Part shown: positions 42,403-50,120 of the stretch, in pieces | Numbering within the stretch: position 1 is the first letter of the stretch | How the letters are laid out: every line of letters starts with the position of its first letter | Origin: Nesterenkonia cremea | GTDB taxonomy: Bacteria; Actinomycetota; Actinomycetes; Actinomycetales; Micrococcaceae | Reading direction: 5' to 3' | Assembly: GCF_014642675.1 (NCBI RefSeq) | Contig: NZ_BMIS01000004.1 | Span: 1 to 64,000, forward strand | Length of the DNA: 64,000 nucleotides | Made by a program: the position numbers and the translations under genes | Notes under the pieces: model-generated | What the model saw: only the letters and a program-made list of their open reading frames with translations | Told to the model about the DNA's origin: nothing | The model's database searches: none

Positions 42403-43392
42403 ATGGACATCGATGCCTTCGTCGCCGTGCACCAAGGGGAGTGGGACCGGCTGGCCGAGCTCTCTGATCGGCGTCGCCTCCGCCCGGAGGAGGCTGATGA
42501 GCTGCTGCGCCTGTATCAGCGCACCTCAGCGCATCTGTCCATGGTCCGCTCTGTGGAGCCCGACGGGGCCCTGGCGGCCGGGCTCTCAGCCCGGCTGGGG
42601 CGGGCGCGCACCCAGCTGACCGGCGCGGGGGAGAACGTCTTCGTCTCCACCGCCTATTTCTTCACCCAGACCCTGCCGGCGGCGTTCTACCGGATCCGCT
42701 GGCTCACCGTCATCCTGGGCGTGGTGTTCGTGGCCGTGGGCTTCTCGTCCGGACTGTGGGCGTATCACACGCCCTATATCGACCAGCTGATGCCCGCGGA
42801 GGAGCGCCAGCAGTACGCACAGCATGAGTTCGTGAACTACTACTCCGAACATCCGAACAGCTCCTTCGCCGCCCAGGTCTGGACGAACAACGCCTGGATC
42901 GCCGCGCAGATGGTCGCCTTCGGGGTGATCGGTCTCTGGGTCCCCTTCATCCTGTTGGTCAACGCGGTCAGCGTGGGCATCGCCGGCGGCGTCATGGCTG
43001 AGCAGGGTGAGCAGGCCGCCTTCTGGCTGAACATCCTGCCCCACGGGCTGATGGAGCTGACCGCAGTGTTCATCGCCGGGGCCGCGGGTCTGCGGATCTT
43101 CTGGGCCTGGGTGGCGCCGGGGCAGCAGCGCCGGCTGACCTCGCTGGCCCAGGAGGGCAGACGCCTGATCACCGTGGCGCTGGGCCTGGTGCTGGTCCTG
43201 CTGATCTCCGGTGTGGTGGAGGGCTTTGTGACGCCTGCCGACATCCACCCGGCGCTGAAGATCACCATCGGCGCGCTGGTGCTGGCCGGCTACTGGGCCT
43301 ACACGCTGATCCTGGGTGGGCGCGCCTACCGCGCCGGGATCCGCGGTGACCTGGGAAGCTACGACGCCGGCGCCCACGAGCTGACTGCCTAG
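42403..43392 (+). CDS. Stage II sporulation protein M-like membrane protein
   Basis: The 329-residue protein has a soluble helical head (about 1-75, with LYQRTSAHLSMVRS) and a SpoIIM/DUF95 membrane core of about five helices, including AYHTPYIDQ and LPHGLMELTAVFIAGAAG. In Bacillus SpoIIM helps peptidoglycan hydrolysis during engulfment. Non-sporulating actinobacteria keep relatives beside RDD genes, with unknown function. The -10 at 42391-42396 implies a leaderless message. Confidence 0.88.
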   Translation: MDIDAFVAVHQGEWDRLAELSDRRRLRPEEADELLRLYQRTSAHLSMVRSVEPDGALAAGLSARLGRARTQLTGAGENVFVSTAYFFTQTLPAAFYRIRWLTVILGVVFVAVGFSSGLWAYHTPYIDQLMPAEERQQYAQHEFVNYYSEHPNSSFAAQVWTNNAWIAAQMVAFGVIGLWVPFILLVNAVSVGIAGGVMAEQGEQAAFWLNILPHGLMELTAVFIAGAAGLRIFWAWVAPGQQRRLTSLAQEGRRLITVALGLVLVLLISGVVEGFVTPADIHPALKITIGALVLAGYWAYTLILGGRAYRAGIRGDLGSYDAGAHELTA

Positions 43393-43469
43393 GTTTATCG
43401 ACTTTAGGAGAGTTTAGTGAGAAGAGCTAAACCTTCCTGGACTTGATAGGACGCGCTCCCTGGGCCGCT

Positions 43470-43493
43470 GACCTGCCGACTCTCCGGCAGGTC
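43470..43493. terminator. Hairpin between spoIIM-like and TIGR01906 genes
   Basis: GACCTGCCG and CGGCAGGTC form a perfect nine-base stem around six bases. No T tract follows, so this is either a terminator for the upstream gene or a leader structure. Confidence 0.5.
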
Positions 43494-43558
43494 TGCACCA
43501 AAACAGTCCTTCCCAGCCGTACCTTAGAAAGTGGCCAGTAATGCGTGGAGAGGCAGAG

Positions 43559-45019
43559 ATGAGCGCGAATTCAGAGAATCCTCGCAAGGAGGAGAGCTCG
43601 AGCCAGAAGGGCTCGGATGAGGGCGGTGACTTCGAATCCGGCTTGGACTACGGCGCCTTCGCCGAGGACGAGCCGGATTTCCCGGAGGATCGCCTGGCGA
43701 AGGAGGAACAGGCTGCCACCTCGGATGCTGCTCCTACGTTCTCCTCCGCACTGAACGGCGGCGACGACGAAGTCGCCGCGGCGAAGACCGCACCGGTAGG
43801 TGAGAGCGCCGGCAGCGAAGACGCGACCAAGCCGGTCGCCTCTGCTCCGTCTCCGAAGCCTGCCGAGGAAGCGGTTCCGGCCGAGGATCAGCCCACGGCC
43901 GCCGTGGCTCCTGTTCCTGCCGATGACAAGACTCGTGCCCTGAACGACGTCGCCCCGGGCACTGCCGCGGGACGCTCGACCACTCCTGCCGAGACGGCGG
44001 CGCAGACCGGGGTTTCCCCTGCCGGAGCTCCGACCGCCGCCCAGGAGGTTCCTGCGGAGCAGGAGCTCTCCAAGAAGGAGCTCAAGCAGCGGGAGAAGGA
44101 TGAGGCCCGGCGCGCCAAGGAGGAGGCCAAGGCTGAGAAGCAGGCCGCCAAGCACGCCAGGACTCCCGGGGACGACGAGGCCCCCTACATGCCATATGCC
44201 GGCGGCGCAGTGGGCCGCACGCCTTCCGGTGAGGAGATCACCGATCAGGACCTCGCTGAGGAGGTGGAGAGGGACAAGCGGGGAGTCTCGCGCTTCATGC
44301 AGGTCATGATCGCGATCTTCCTGCCGGTGCTGGTACTGGTGGCCGCCATCCGCCTGGTGGCCTCTCCGGTGTTCCTGTGGCTCTCCTACAACCGTCCGGG
44401 CTTCCCCAGCGACACCTTCGGCTTCGACGACGCCGACCGCCTGGTCTACGGCTCCTACGGGTTGGACTACCTGTTCAACGCCGCGAACTCCCGCTACCTG
44501 GCCGAACTGGCCCCGGGTGGGGAGGAGCTGTTCACCGCGGATGAGGTCTCGCATATGACCGATGTGAAGTTCGTGATGATGTGGGCGGTGCTGGGTGCGG
44601 CCGTCCTGCTGGTCATCACACTGATCTTCGGCCTGTTCCTGCGCTCCTGGCGTCCCGGCGGCTTCGTCCGCGGACTCTTCGCCGGTGTCTGGGTGACCCT
44701 CGGTGTGATCATCGCGGCAGTGGTGCTGGCTGTGCTGAACTGGCAGGTCTTCTTCGAGGAGTTCCACCGCCTGTTCTTCGCCGACGGCACCTGGACCTTC
44801 AGCGAGGACTCTACGCTGATCCGTCTCTACCCGGAGCAGTTCTGGCTGGATGCCGGCATCGGCGCGGCCGCCCTGGTGCTGCTGATCTCGCTGGTGCTGC
44901 TGATCGCCACCTGGCCCACACGCCGTCGCCGTGCCCGCCGCGCGGCCCGGATGGAAGAGGTCAAGGAGCGCCGCCGTGAGAAGCTCATCGCCGAGCTCAC
45001 CAAGGGCGTGGAGGACTGA
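43559..45019 (+). CDS. TIGR01906/DUF1461 membrane protein with long disordered head
   Basis: The 486-residue protein has a 240-residue low-complexity N-terminus rich in Ala, Glu, Pro and Lys, including a charged helix-like stretch (KKELKQREKDEARRAKEE). The TIGR01906 membrane domain of five helices follows (about 250-470) with an outer loop containing FDDADRLVYGSYGLDYL. ATG 43559 is preferred because GGAGAGG lies five bases upstream; ATG 43541 is also in frame. Function of the family is unknown. A strong terminator follows. Confidence 0.82.
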   Translation: MSANSENPRKEESSSQKGSDEGGDFESGLDYGAFAEDEPDFPEDRLAKEEQAATSDAAPTFSSALNGGDDEVAAAKTAPVGESAGSEDATKPVASAPSPKPAEEAVPAEDQPTAAVAPVPADDKTRALNDVAPGTAAGRSTTPAETAAQTGVSPAGAPTAAQEVPAEQELSKKELKQREKDEARRAKEEAKAEKQAAKHARTPGDDEAPYMPYAGGAVGRTPSGEEITDQDLAEEVERDKRGVSRFMQVMIAIFLPVLVLVAAIRLVASPVFLWLSYNRPGFPSDTFGFDDADRLVYGSYGLDYLFNAANSRYLAELAPGGEELFTADEVSHMTDVKFVMMWAVLGAAVLLVITLIFGLFLRSWRPGGFVRGLFAGVWVTLGVIIAAVVLAVLNWQVFFEEFHRLFFADGTWTFSEDSTLIRLYPEQFWLDAGIGAAALVLLISLVLLIATWPTRRRRARRAARMEEVKERRREKLIAELTKGVED

Positions 45020-45050
45020 TCCTCACGTGCTCTGAGCTGGACTGAGCTGA

Positions 45051-45093
45051 CGCAGAAGGCCGGTCACCCGATGAGGGTGGCCGGCCTTCTGCG
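45051..45093. terminator. Perfect long hairpin terminator
   Basis: CGCAGAAGGCCGGTCACCC pairs with its near-exact complement across the loop GATGA (one mismatch). It serves the convergent TIGR01906 and nuclease-like genes. Confidence 0.85.
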
Positions 45094-45129
45094 TTGCGGG
45101 CGCCGTGGTGGAGATCTCTCCCACTTGAG

Positions 45130-45163
45130 GACATCTCTGCCCGATTGTGACGGCTGAGATGTC
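45130..45163. repeat. 34-bp interrupted palindrome in a convergent gap
   Basis: GACATCTC (45130-45137) pairs with GAGATGTC (45156-45163). After a T-T mismatch, GCC pairs with GGC around a ten-base centre. It is additional to the terminator 37 bases upstream, as at 9498 and 31910. Confidence 0.6.
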
Positions 45164-45233
45164 GCGACCCCGGTAGAAGTCTGATGGCCGAGCACCATCC
45201 TCCCCACGCGGTCCCTGCGCAGCACGCGCTGGG

Positions 45234-46583
45234 CTATGTCTGCGGAACCTGGGCCGGCTCGGGCCCGTCCATCGAGGAGAGGTCCGTCGAAGACAGCTCG
45301 TCTGAGGGTTGTTTCCTCGGTTCAGGCTTGTCTCGGAACTTCGGGGCAGGCGGATTCCATGGCTTGAGCTGCTGAAGGATCTCCGCGTAGAAGTCGTCGA
45401 CCGCTCCGGTGACCGATTGGATGAATGAGCTCTTGCTGCGGACCGAACGCGCCAGCCCCATGGGGTAGATCCGGGTGACTCTGAACCGGCTGAGCTCGCG
45501 GTTCGGATCCGGAATGACCACGGATTCGTCGGCCCGGGCATCCTCGATCGGTGCTGCTTCCCGCCGCCCACGATAGTTCGCTTCGATGACGATGTCCGTC
45601 TGCTCTTCAGGAATCTGGCGGAGGAGCCAACGGACGCGGGTGTTGTTCCTCGCGTGACCCGACGCCGGGACAACCACTGACGCGTGGAGCTGCTGGCCCC
45701 GGAGGTCGCAGGTGATCTCGAGGTCGGCCACAGTGCCTGGGATCCGGATCTTCGCAGACATGCAGCTGTCGCTGCACAGCTCTTCGACCAGCTCTGCCGA
45801 GCGTTCCGCCGGGTCCTTCTGTTGCCTGCGTGGCAGCTGCGGAAAGACGTCAGCACCCAACCGCTGACCCAGTTTCAGACAGGTGTAGCGGATCAGAGCA
45901 TCGAACTTTGTGGCGACCTGTTCGATCTCCGGGTCGGACTTGCGCATGACGCCTTTGCGCGCGGCATCACGAACCCGCGTCCATTGGGCTCCCATGTCGG
46001 TGAAGTCCAGGGCGCCAGACTTCTCGTGCTCCAGGTAGCGGATGAGCTCACCCAGGATCCAGGCCTGATCGGGATCTTCGATCCCGCGGACTTCCTTCTC
46101 CATCACTGCGACAGAGATCAGACGCATCCATGAGAAGTGGAAGAGCTCCACGGTCCTGGTCTTTCGCTTGTCCACGTTCAGGGGGTGGCTCCCCAGCACC
46201 GGCGGGATCTCGTTGGAGACGGTGATGACCGCGTCGAACTTCTGTTCTCTGGCCACGTCCAGGTAGTTCTCCACCTGCTCCTGATCCAGTGCGTTGTCGG
46301 ATGTCTTCACCTCGACCAGTGCCGTCCACTCGCGCTTCCCTCGCGTCACCCGGATCAGGCCGTCTGGCCGGACGTTCTTCTTTCCGAGCTCGAAGGGGAC
46401 CTCCACGTAGGTCGCGATCTTCCCAGCAGGGGCGCCGCAGGGCTTGGTGATGGACCTGCCGAAGTCGTCCACCGCCCCGATCACCGCCAGAAGGGCCGAC
46501 GTCGCACGACGTTCCTGCTCCAACGCACTTCCGATGCCGGACGTTGGGATCAGGCGCGCTTCATGCCAGGTCTTCAAAACCAT
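45234..46583 (-). CDS. Stand-alone PD-(D/E)XK nuclease-like protein of unknown function
   Basis: The 449-residue soluble protein has a restriction-endonuclease-like core in its first third: Asp74 in VRPDGLIRV, then Glu91-Val-Lys93 in WTALVEVKT, followed by the helix NALDQEQVENYLDVA. This is the D...ExK arrangement of PD-(D/E)XK enzymes, with an invariant-looking glutamine after it. The remaining 320 residues have no motif I recognise; a beta-rich stretch near 290-350 may bind nucleic acid. An 8-8-8 inverted repeat sits just upstream of the start. It may be a defence or DNA-repair protein. It does not belong to the adjacent glycan locus by content. Confidence 0.6.
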   Translation of the reverse strand: MVLKTWHEARLIPTSGIGSALEQERRATSALLAVIGAVDDFGRSITKPCGAPAGKIATYVEVPFELGKKNVRPDGLIRVTRGKREWTALVEVKTSDNALDQEQVENYLDVAREQKFDAVITVSNEIPPVLGSHPLNVDKRKTRTVELFHFSWMRLISVAVMEKEVRGIEDPDQAWILGELIRYLEHEKSGALDFTDMGAQWTRVRDAARKGVMRKSDPEIEQVATKFDALIRYTCLKLGQRLGADVFPQLPRRQQKDPAERSAELVEELCSDSCMSAKIRIPGTVADLEITCDLRGQQLHASVVVPASGHARNNTRVRWLLRQIPEEQTDIVIEANYRGRREAAPIEDARADESVVIPDPNRELSRFRVTRIYPMGLARSVRSKSSFIQSVTGAVDDFYAEILQQLKPWNPPAPKFRDKPEPRKQPSDELSSTDLSSMDGPEPAQVPQT

Positions 46584-46597
46584 CTCAGCCCCCTCTG

Positions 46598-46621
46598 AGT
46601 GTGAGTGATATGCCTCACACT
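46598..46621. promoter_or_regulatory. Inverted-repeat operator before the nuclease-like gene
   Basis: AGTGTGAG (46598-46605) and CTCACACT (46614-46621) are exact inverted arms separated by eight bases, 14 bases upstream of the ATG at 46583. On the minus strand the repeat overlaps TATAGT, a possible -10. The RBS AGAGGGGGC lies between operator and start. Confidence 0.55.
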
Positions 46622-46703
46622 ATAGGACGTGAATGCGCGCGATCTCCGACCTGCTCATCTGCATGTCGGTGGGGACGAGGGTGGCCGGGCCCAGTTCCCG
46701 GCC

Positions 46704-47792
46704 CTACTGCGCGGGGGAGCGGCGGACGATCTGTTCCATGATCGCCAGCTGCGGCTGACGGTACTTCCCATAGTCGGGGTGGCGGAAGTCGGCCACGCTC
46801 GCGGCGGGATCGATATCGACCACCAAGGCTCCTTCGGCAGAGTCCAATGCGGAGACCACAAGGTCGACGCCGGCGGCCTCCAGTCCGGGCAGCGCCCACA
46901 GCCCGTCGATGGCGAGCTGCTTGATCTCTTCGGACAGACCGTCGGTCACATCGACGTAGAGCGTCCCCTCCCGCGGAGCACCCGGAACCGGAGGGAGTTC
47001 GTGGATGGACCCGTAGGCCGGGACATGGGATCGGGGCAGTCCGGCCTCGGTCAGGGCCTCGCCGTCGAGCTCCGGGACCTTCTCCTCAGGCCCGAGGCGC
47101 CGGGCCAGTGCAGCCTGCGCCAGCTCGTCGAAAGTTGAGGCCCCGTCTCCGAGGATGTAGAAGGGAACCCGGACCAGAGCGCTCACCACAGCCTCGCCCA
47201 CCACGTAGGTGTGCAGGTCCAGGCCGTAGTGGGCGGCTTCGATCAGGATCGGGTGCTCAGGCTCCACACTTTCCACGGCCTTCTTCCAGGCGGCTCGGAG
47301 GTCGCCTTCGAAGCGCACGCCCACGGTGGCCCCCTGGGAGCTGGAGGCTCGGGAAGGCTTCACCGTGGCACGGCGGCCCAGCTTCTCCCAGTACCGCACT
47401 GCAGTCGCGTACTGGTTGTGTTCGAGGACTTTGCTCTGCGGCGTCGGGACGTCAGCGGCCTTCAGATAGCGCCTGGTCATCGCAGTGGAGCGGCAGACGC
47501 GATGAGCCTGATGGCTGACCAGAGAAGTCACTCCATCGTCCACGCTGCCCACTGCCACACCGGAGTAGAAGAGGATGCGGTGGGCGTCGGTGATCTTCTT
47601 CATGTGCACCTTGTTGCGCCGAGCCGCGCGGAAGAGCAGATACTTATGGGAATATACCTGCGGCCACTCACGCAGCTCGGCGTACCGCGGCTCGATCTGC
47701 TCGGCGATGAAACGTTCGACGGCGCCAGGGCGCTCACTCAGCTTCACCTGGGGACGGTGTTGCTCGGCCCCCTGGGCCTCTTCCGCGGTCAT
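46704..47792 (-). CDS. ATP-grasp ligase, cyanophycin-synthetase-like
   Basis: The 362-residue protein resembles the ATP-grasp domain of cyanophycin synthetase and glutathione-synthetase-type ligases, which join a carboxyl group to an amine with ATP. The nucleotide-binding lysine loop is ATVKPSRASSSQGATVGV, followed by DLHTYVVGEAVVSALVRVP and the substrate loop ILGDGASTFDELA. The late metal-binding acid is in LVVDIDPAAS. It is nine bases downstream of the NeuB-fusion gene, so the same operon. It may attach an amino acid to the ulosonic acid carboxylate or an amine of the polymer; this is inference. Confidence 0.78.
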   Translation of the reverse strand: MTAEEAQGAEQHRPQVKLSERPGAVERFIAEQIEPRYAELREWPQVYSHKYLLFRAARRNKVHMKKITDAHRILFYSGVAVGSVDDGVTSLVSHQAHRVCRSTAMTRRYLKAADVPTPQSKVLEHNQYATAVRYWEKLGRRATVKPSRASSSQGATVGVRFEGDLRAAWKKAVESVEPEHPILIEAAHYGLDLHTYVVGEAVVSALVRVPFYILGDGASTFDELAQAALARRLGPEEKVPELDGEALTEAGLPRSHVPAYGSIHELPPVPGAPREGTLYVDVTDGLSEEIKQLAIDGLWALPGLEAAGVDLVVSALDSAEGALVVDIDPAASVADFRHPDYGKYRQPQLAIMEQIVRRSPAQ

Positions 47793-47801
47793 TCGGACGT
47801 C

Positions 47802-49373
47802 TCAGTACTTGTGGTGCTCTGAGGCGGTGATCTTCTTCTCCGTGGAGCCCACGTGGATCTGAGCCTGGCGGACGTTGTCCACGTACTCCTTGAAGGCATC
47901 TGTGGTCAGATCCACGGCCACGGCGTCGAAGTGGGCCCACTCGGTGTTGCCCAGTTTGACGTGCTTCTCCACCATGCCGGCGCCGGCGGCCACTGCCAGG
48001 GCAGAGGCCATCCATCCGAAGTCGTGGGAGGAATACCCGGGAACGATCCGCGGACCGGGCTTGGAGGCCTGCTCCTCAGCCAATTGGGCGTAGTGGCGGA
48101 CCACACCGATGTTCGTGTGTTCATCCGGAGTGGGGTAGGCGGAGTTGCAGTGCAGCAGGTAGAGGGTGTCCTGCTTGGTGAAGGTCTCCAGCAGCCACTG
48201 CTCGTAGTCCTGATCCGTCATGCCCGTGGAGATCACCAGGGAGCCGGTGTAGTTGTTGGCCACGTACTCCAGGTAGTCCTTCTTCCGGGAGATCGTGGAG
48301 GGCAGCTTCACCAGCGGGATGTCCAGGTGCTCCATCATCCACTCGAAGGACGGCTGGTCCAGCACAGAGGCGAACCACTTGATGCCCAGGTCCTTGGTGA
48401 GCTCGTCGAGGAAGGTGAAGCCCTCCTTGCCCAGCTCCAACTGGTGGCGGTAGTCGCCGAAAGTGGTGCCGAAGGGGGACTTATACGGAGCGGCGAGCTG
48501 CTCTGCGGTGTAGAAGTGCTCGACATCGCGCTTCTGGACCTTCACCCAGTCGGCGCCGGCAGCGTGGGCAGAGCGGACCAGCTGCTCCAGGCGATCCAGG
48601 TCTCCGAAGTGGTTGGTGGTGATCTCCGCGGTGATCTCTACTGCGGGGACCTCGAGCTCTTCGGCCTGGTCCTCGGCAGGAGTGGGCTCGGAGACCTCCA
48701 CCCGGTACTTCTCGTTCAGCGCCTCAGTGGTGAGGTTGGAGAACTCGTGGCTGCCCACGTGGTGGACGTCCAGGTTGGAGTCCTCCAGCACGTAGAGGGC
48801 GTTGCGCAGGATGTACTGCTGCAGCTCCACCCCGGCCTTGCGGTGGCTGGTCAGCTCGGGGGAGTACTGGGTGTTCGCTGCACGGGCGTTGCCGGATGCG
48901 GGGGAGAAGTCGAAGCCGACCATGTAGACGGTCTGGGTACGGCCCTTGGTGTCGGCGATGGTGCGCGCGACCTCCAAGGCGGTGAGGAACATGACTTCCT
49001 CGATCGCGGTCTCGTCCCGGTTCTGGAAACGGCTGAGCATGATGTCTTCCTCATCGTTGCTCAGCGGCTTATAGGGTGCTCGGACCACGGTGTGGCCCGG
49101 AGCGTGAAACTCGGTGGAGGTGATGTAGGCCTTGGACTGCAGCCCGTCGTCCTGGAGGGAGTCTGCCACCCAGTCTTCGTGGAAGATGGTGATGTCAGCG
49201 GGGTGGATGCGCTCGGCGTCGTTGATCCCGATGACCACTGAATCCTTGAAGACGCGGCTGCTGACAGAGTCTGCCGACGGCCCCTTACCGAGGATGACGA
49301 TCGTGTCGGTGCCGTATATCGACCCGGTATCGCTTGCCAGGCTTGAGATAGCTGCCGTCGTATTGCTGGTCAT
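47802..49373 (-). CDS. Fusion of GT29/DUF115-like domain with sialic-acid synthase (NeuB) domain
   Basis: The 523-residue protein joins two domains. Residues 22-215 resemble the DUF115/GT29 nucleotide-sugar fold (VILGKGPSADS, VIGINDAER, YMVGFDFS). Residues 245-508 form a NeuB-type TIM barrel that condenses phosphoenolpyruvate with a sugar to make an ulosonic acid: metal or catalytic residues Glu250, His450 (GYSSHDFG) and His471 (EKHVKLG), plus LLHCNSAYPTP. The C-terminal SAF (antifreeze-like) domain of usual NeuB proteins is absent. Its start overlaps the phosphatase gene by 89 bases, and no later in-frame start precedes the first motif. Confidence 0.88.
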   Translation of the reverse strand: MTSNTTAAISSLASDTGSIYGTDTIVILGKGPSADSVSSRVFKDSVVIGINDAERIHPADITIFHEDWVADSLQDDGLQSKAYITSTEFHAPGHTVVRAPYKPLSNDEEDIMLSRFQNRDETAIEEVMFLTALEVARTIADTKGRTQTVYMVGFDFSPASGNARAANTQYSPELTSHRKAGVELQQYILRNALYVLEDSNLDVHHVGSHEFSNLTTEALNEKYRVEVSEPTPAEDQAEELEVPAVEITAEITTNHFGDLDRLEQLVRSAHAAGADWVKVQKRDVEHFYTAEQLAAPYKSPFGTTFGDYRHQLELGKEGFTFLDELTKDLGIKWFASVLDQPSFEWMMEHLDIPLVKLPSTISRKKDYLEYVANNYTGSLVISTGMTDQDYEQWLLETFTKQDTLYLLHCNSAYPTPDEHTNIGVVRHYAQLAEEQASKPGPRIVPGYSSHDFGWMASALAVAAGAGMVEKHVKLGNTEWAHFDAVAVDLTTDAFKEYVDNVRQAQIHVGSTEKKITASEHHKY

Positions 49374-49992
49374 TCAGGTAAACCTCACAGTTGTGTTCCA
49401 GGGCGAGTTGAAGGCCCGCCAGCAGGTCCCATGAATAGGCGCCGACGGGGTTGATGAACCGGGCGAAGCGTCCCGTGATGACGCCGTAGAGATTGTACAC
49501 AGCGGCACCCATGAGCCGGGCCTGGGGGGTATCGGCCAGCTGTCGCGCCAGTTCATCGTCGATCCCGGAGGAGAATGCGGTGATCCGGGAGGAGGCAGGG
49601 GTGAAGGTGTCACCTGTGATCAGCCGCTGACCCAGCTGGGGAAGGGAGATCATGCTGGCCTGGTGGGCGCCGTCATGCCACAGGGTCACCGCCACGCCCC
49701 ATTCGGGCAGGCTGGAAGCGAAGTTCTCCGTCCCGTCGATCGGGTCCACGACGGCGACCCACCCCTCCAAGGAATGGTCGGGGGAGTACTCGCCCTCCTC
49801 GCCCACGAAGGTCAGGCCTTCGAGGCGGGAGGTCAGGTACTCCTCGATGCTCGTCTGGACCAAGACATCAGCGGCGGTGACCGGGGTGTCATCGCCTTTG
49901 AGGGTGACCTCGCTGCGCAGCTGGTCCAGCCGCGGCATCAGGTCGCGGACCAGTTCGTCGACGCCTTGTAGGGCCTGTTGGGCTTCACTCAT
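49285..49992 (-). CDS. Inositol-monophosphatase-type sugar phosphatase
   Basis: The 235-residue protein belongs to the IMPase/CysQ/FBPase magnesium phosphatase superfamily: Glu65-Glu66 in GEEGEY, the DPIDGTENF signature (83-91), and SWDLLAGLQLALE near the end. Beside a NeuB domain it probably removes the phosphate from an ulosonic acid phosphate or a precursor. ATG 49992 is preferred over the longer frame to 50130 because TACAGT (50001-50006, minus strand) ends eight bases upstream. The C-terminus (PGKRYRVDIRHRHDRHPR) overlaps the following gene by 89 bases. Confidence 0.85.
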   Translation of the reverse strand: MSEAQQALQGVDELVRDLMPRLDQLRSEVTLKGDDTPVTAADVLVQTSIEEYLTSRLEGLTFVGEEGEYSPDHSLEGWVAVVDPIDGTENFASSLPEWGVAVTLWHDGAHQASMISLPQLGQRLITGDTFTPASSRITAFSSGIDDELARQLADTPQARLMGAAVYNLYGVITGRFARFINPVGAYSWDLLAGLQLALEHNCEVYLNDQQYDGSYLKPGKRYRVDIRHRHDRHPR

Positions 49993-50120
49993 CGTGGCGT
50001 ACTGTACCGCAATGGTGCGTCGCGGATCTGAACCTCTCCTGGAATGTTCTTCATCCCCGTGCAAGGGCCACTGTGTAAACTGACGCCCGTTCAGCAAGGA
50101 CCAGACACATTTGGGGCAGC
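49993..50120. promoter_or_regulatory. Divergent promoter region of the glycan locus
   Basis: The 128-base region separates the two arms of the locus. On the minus strand TACAGT (50001-50006) is eight bases from the phosphatase start. On the plus strand TGTG-TAAACT (50072-50081) is an extended -10, giving a leader of about 35 bases before ATG 50121. Confidence 0.55.

Noticed and set aside
47853..49241. 462-codon plus-strand frame opposite the NeuB-fusion gene
   Set aside because: Antisense of a gene with clear NeuB catalytic residues; product is Val/Gly/His-rich and featureless.
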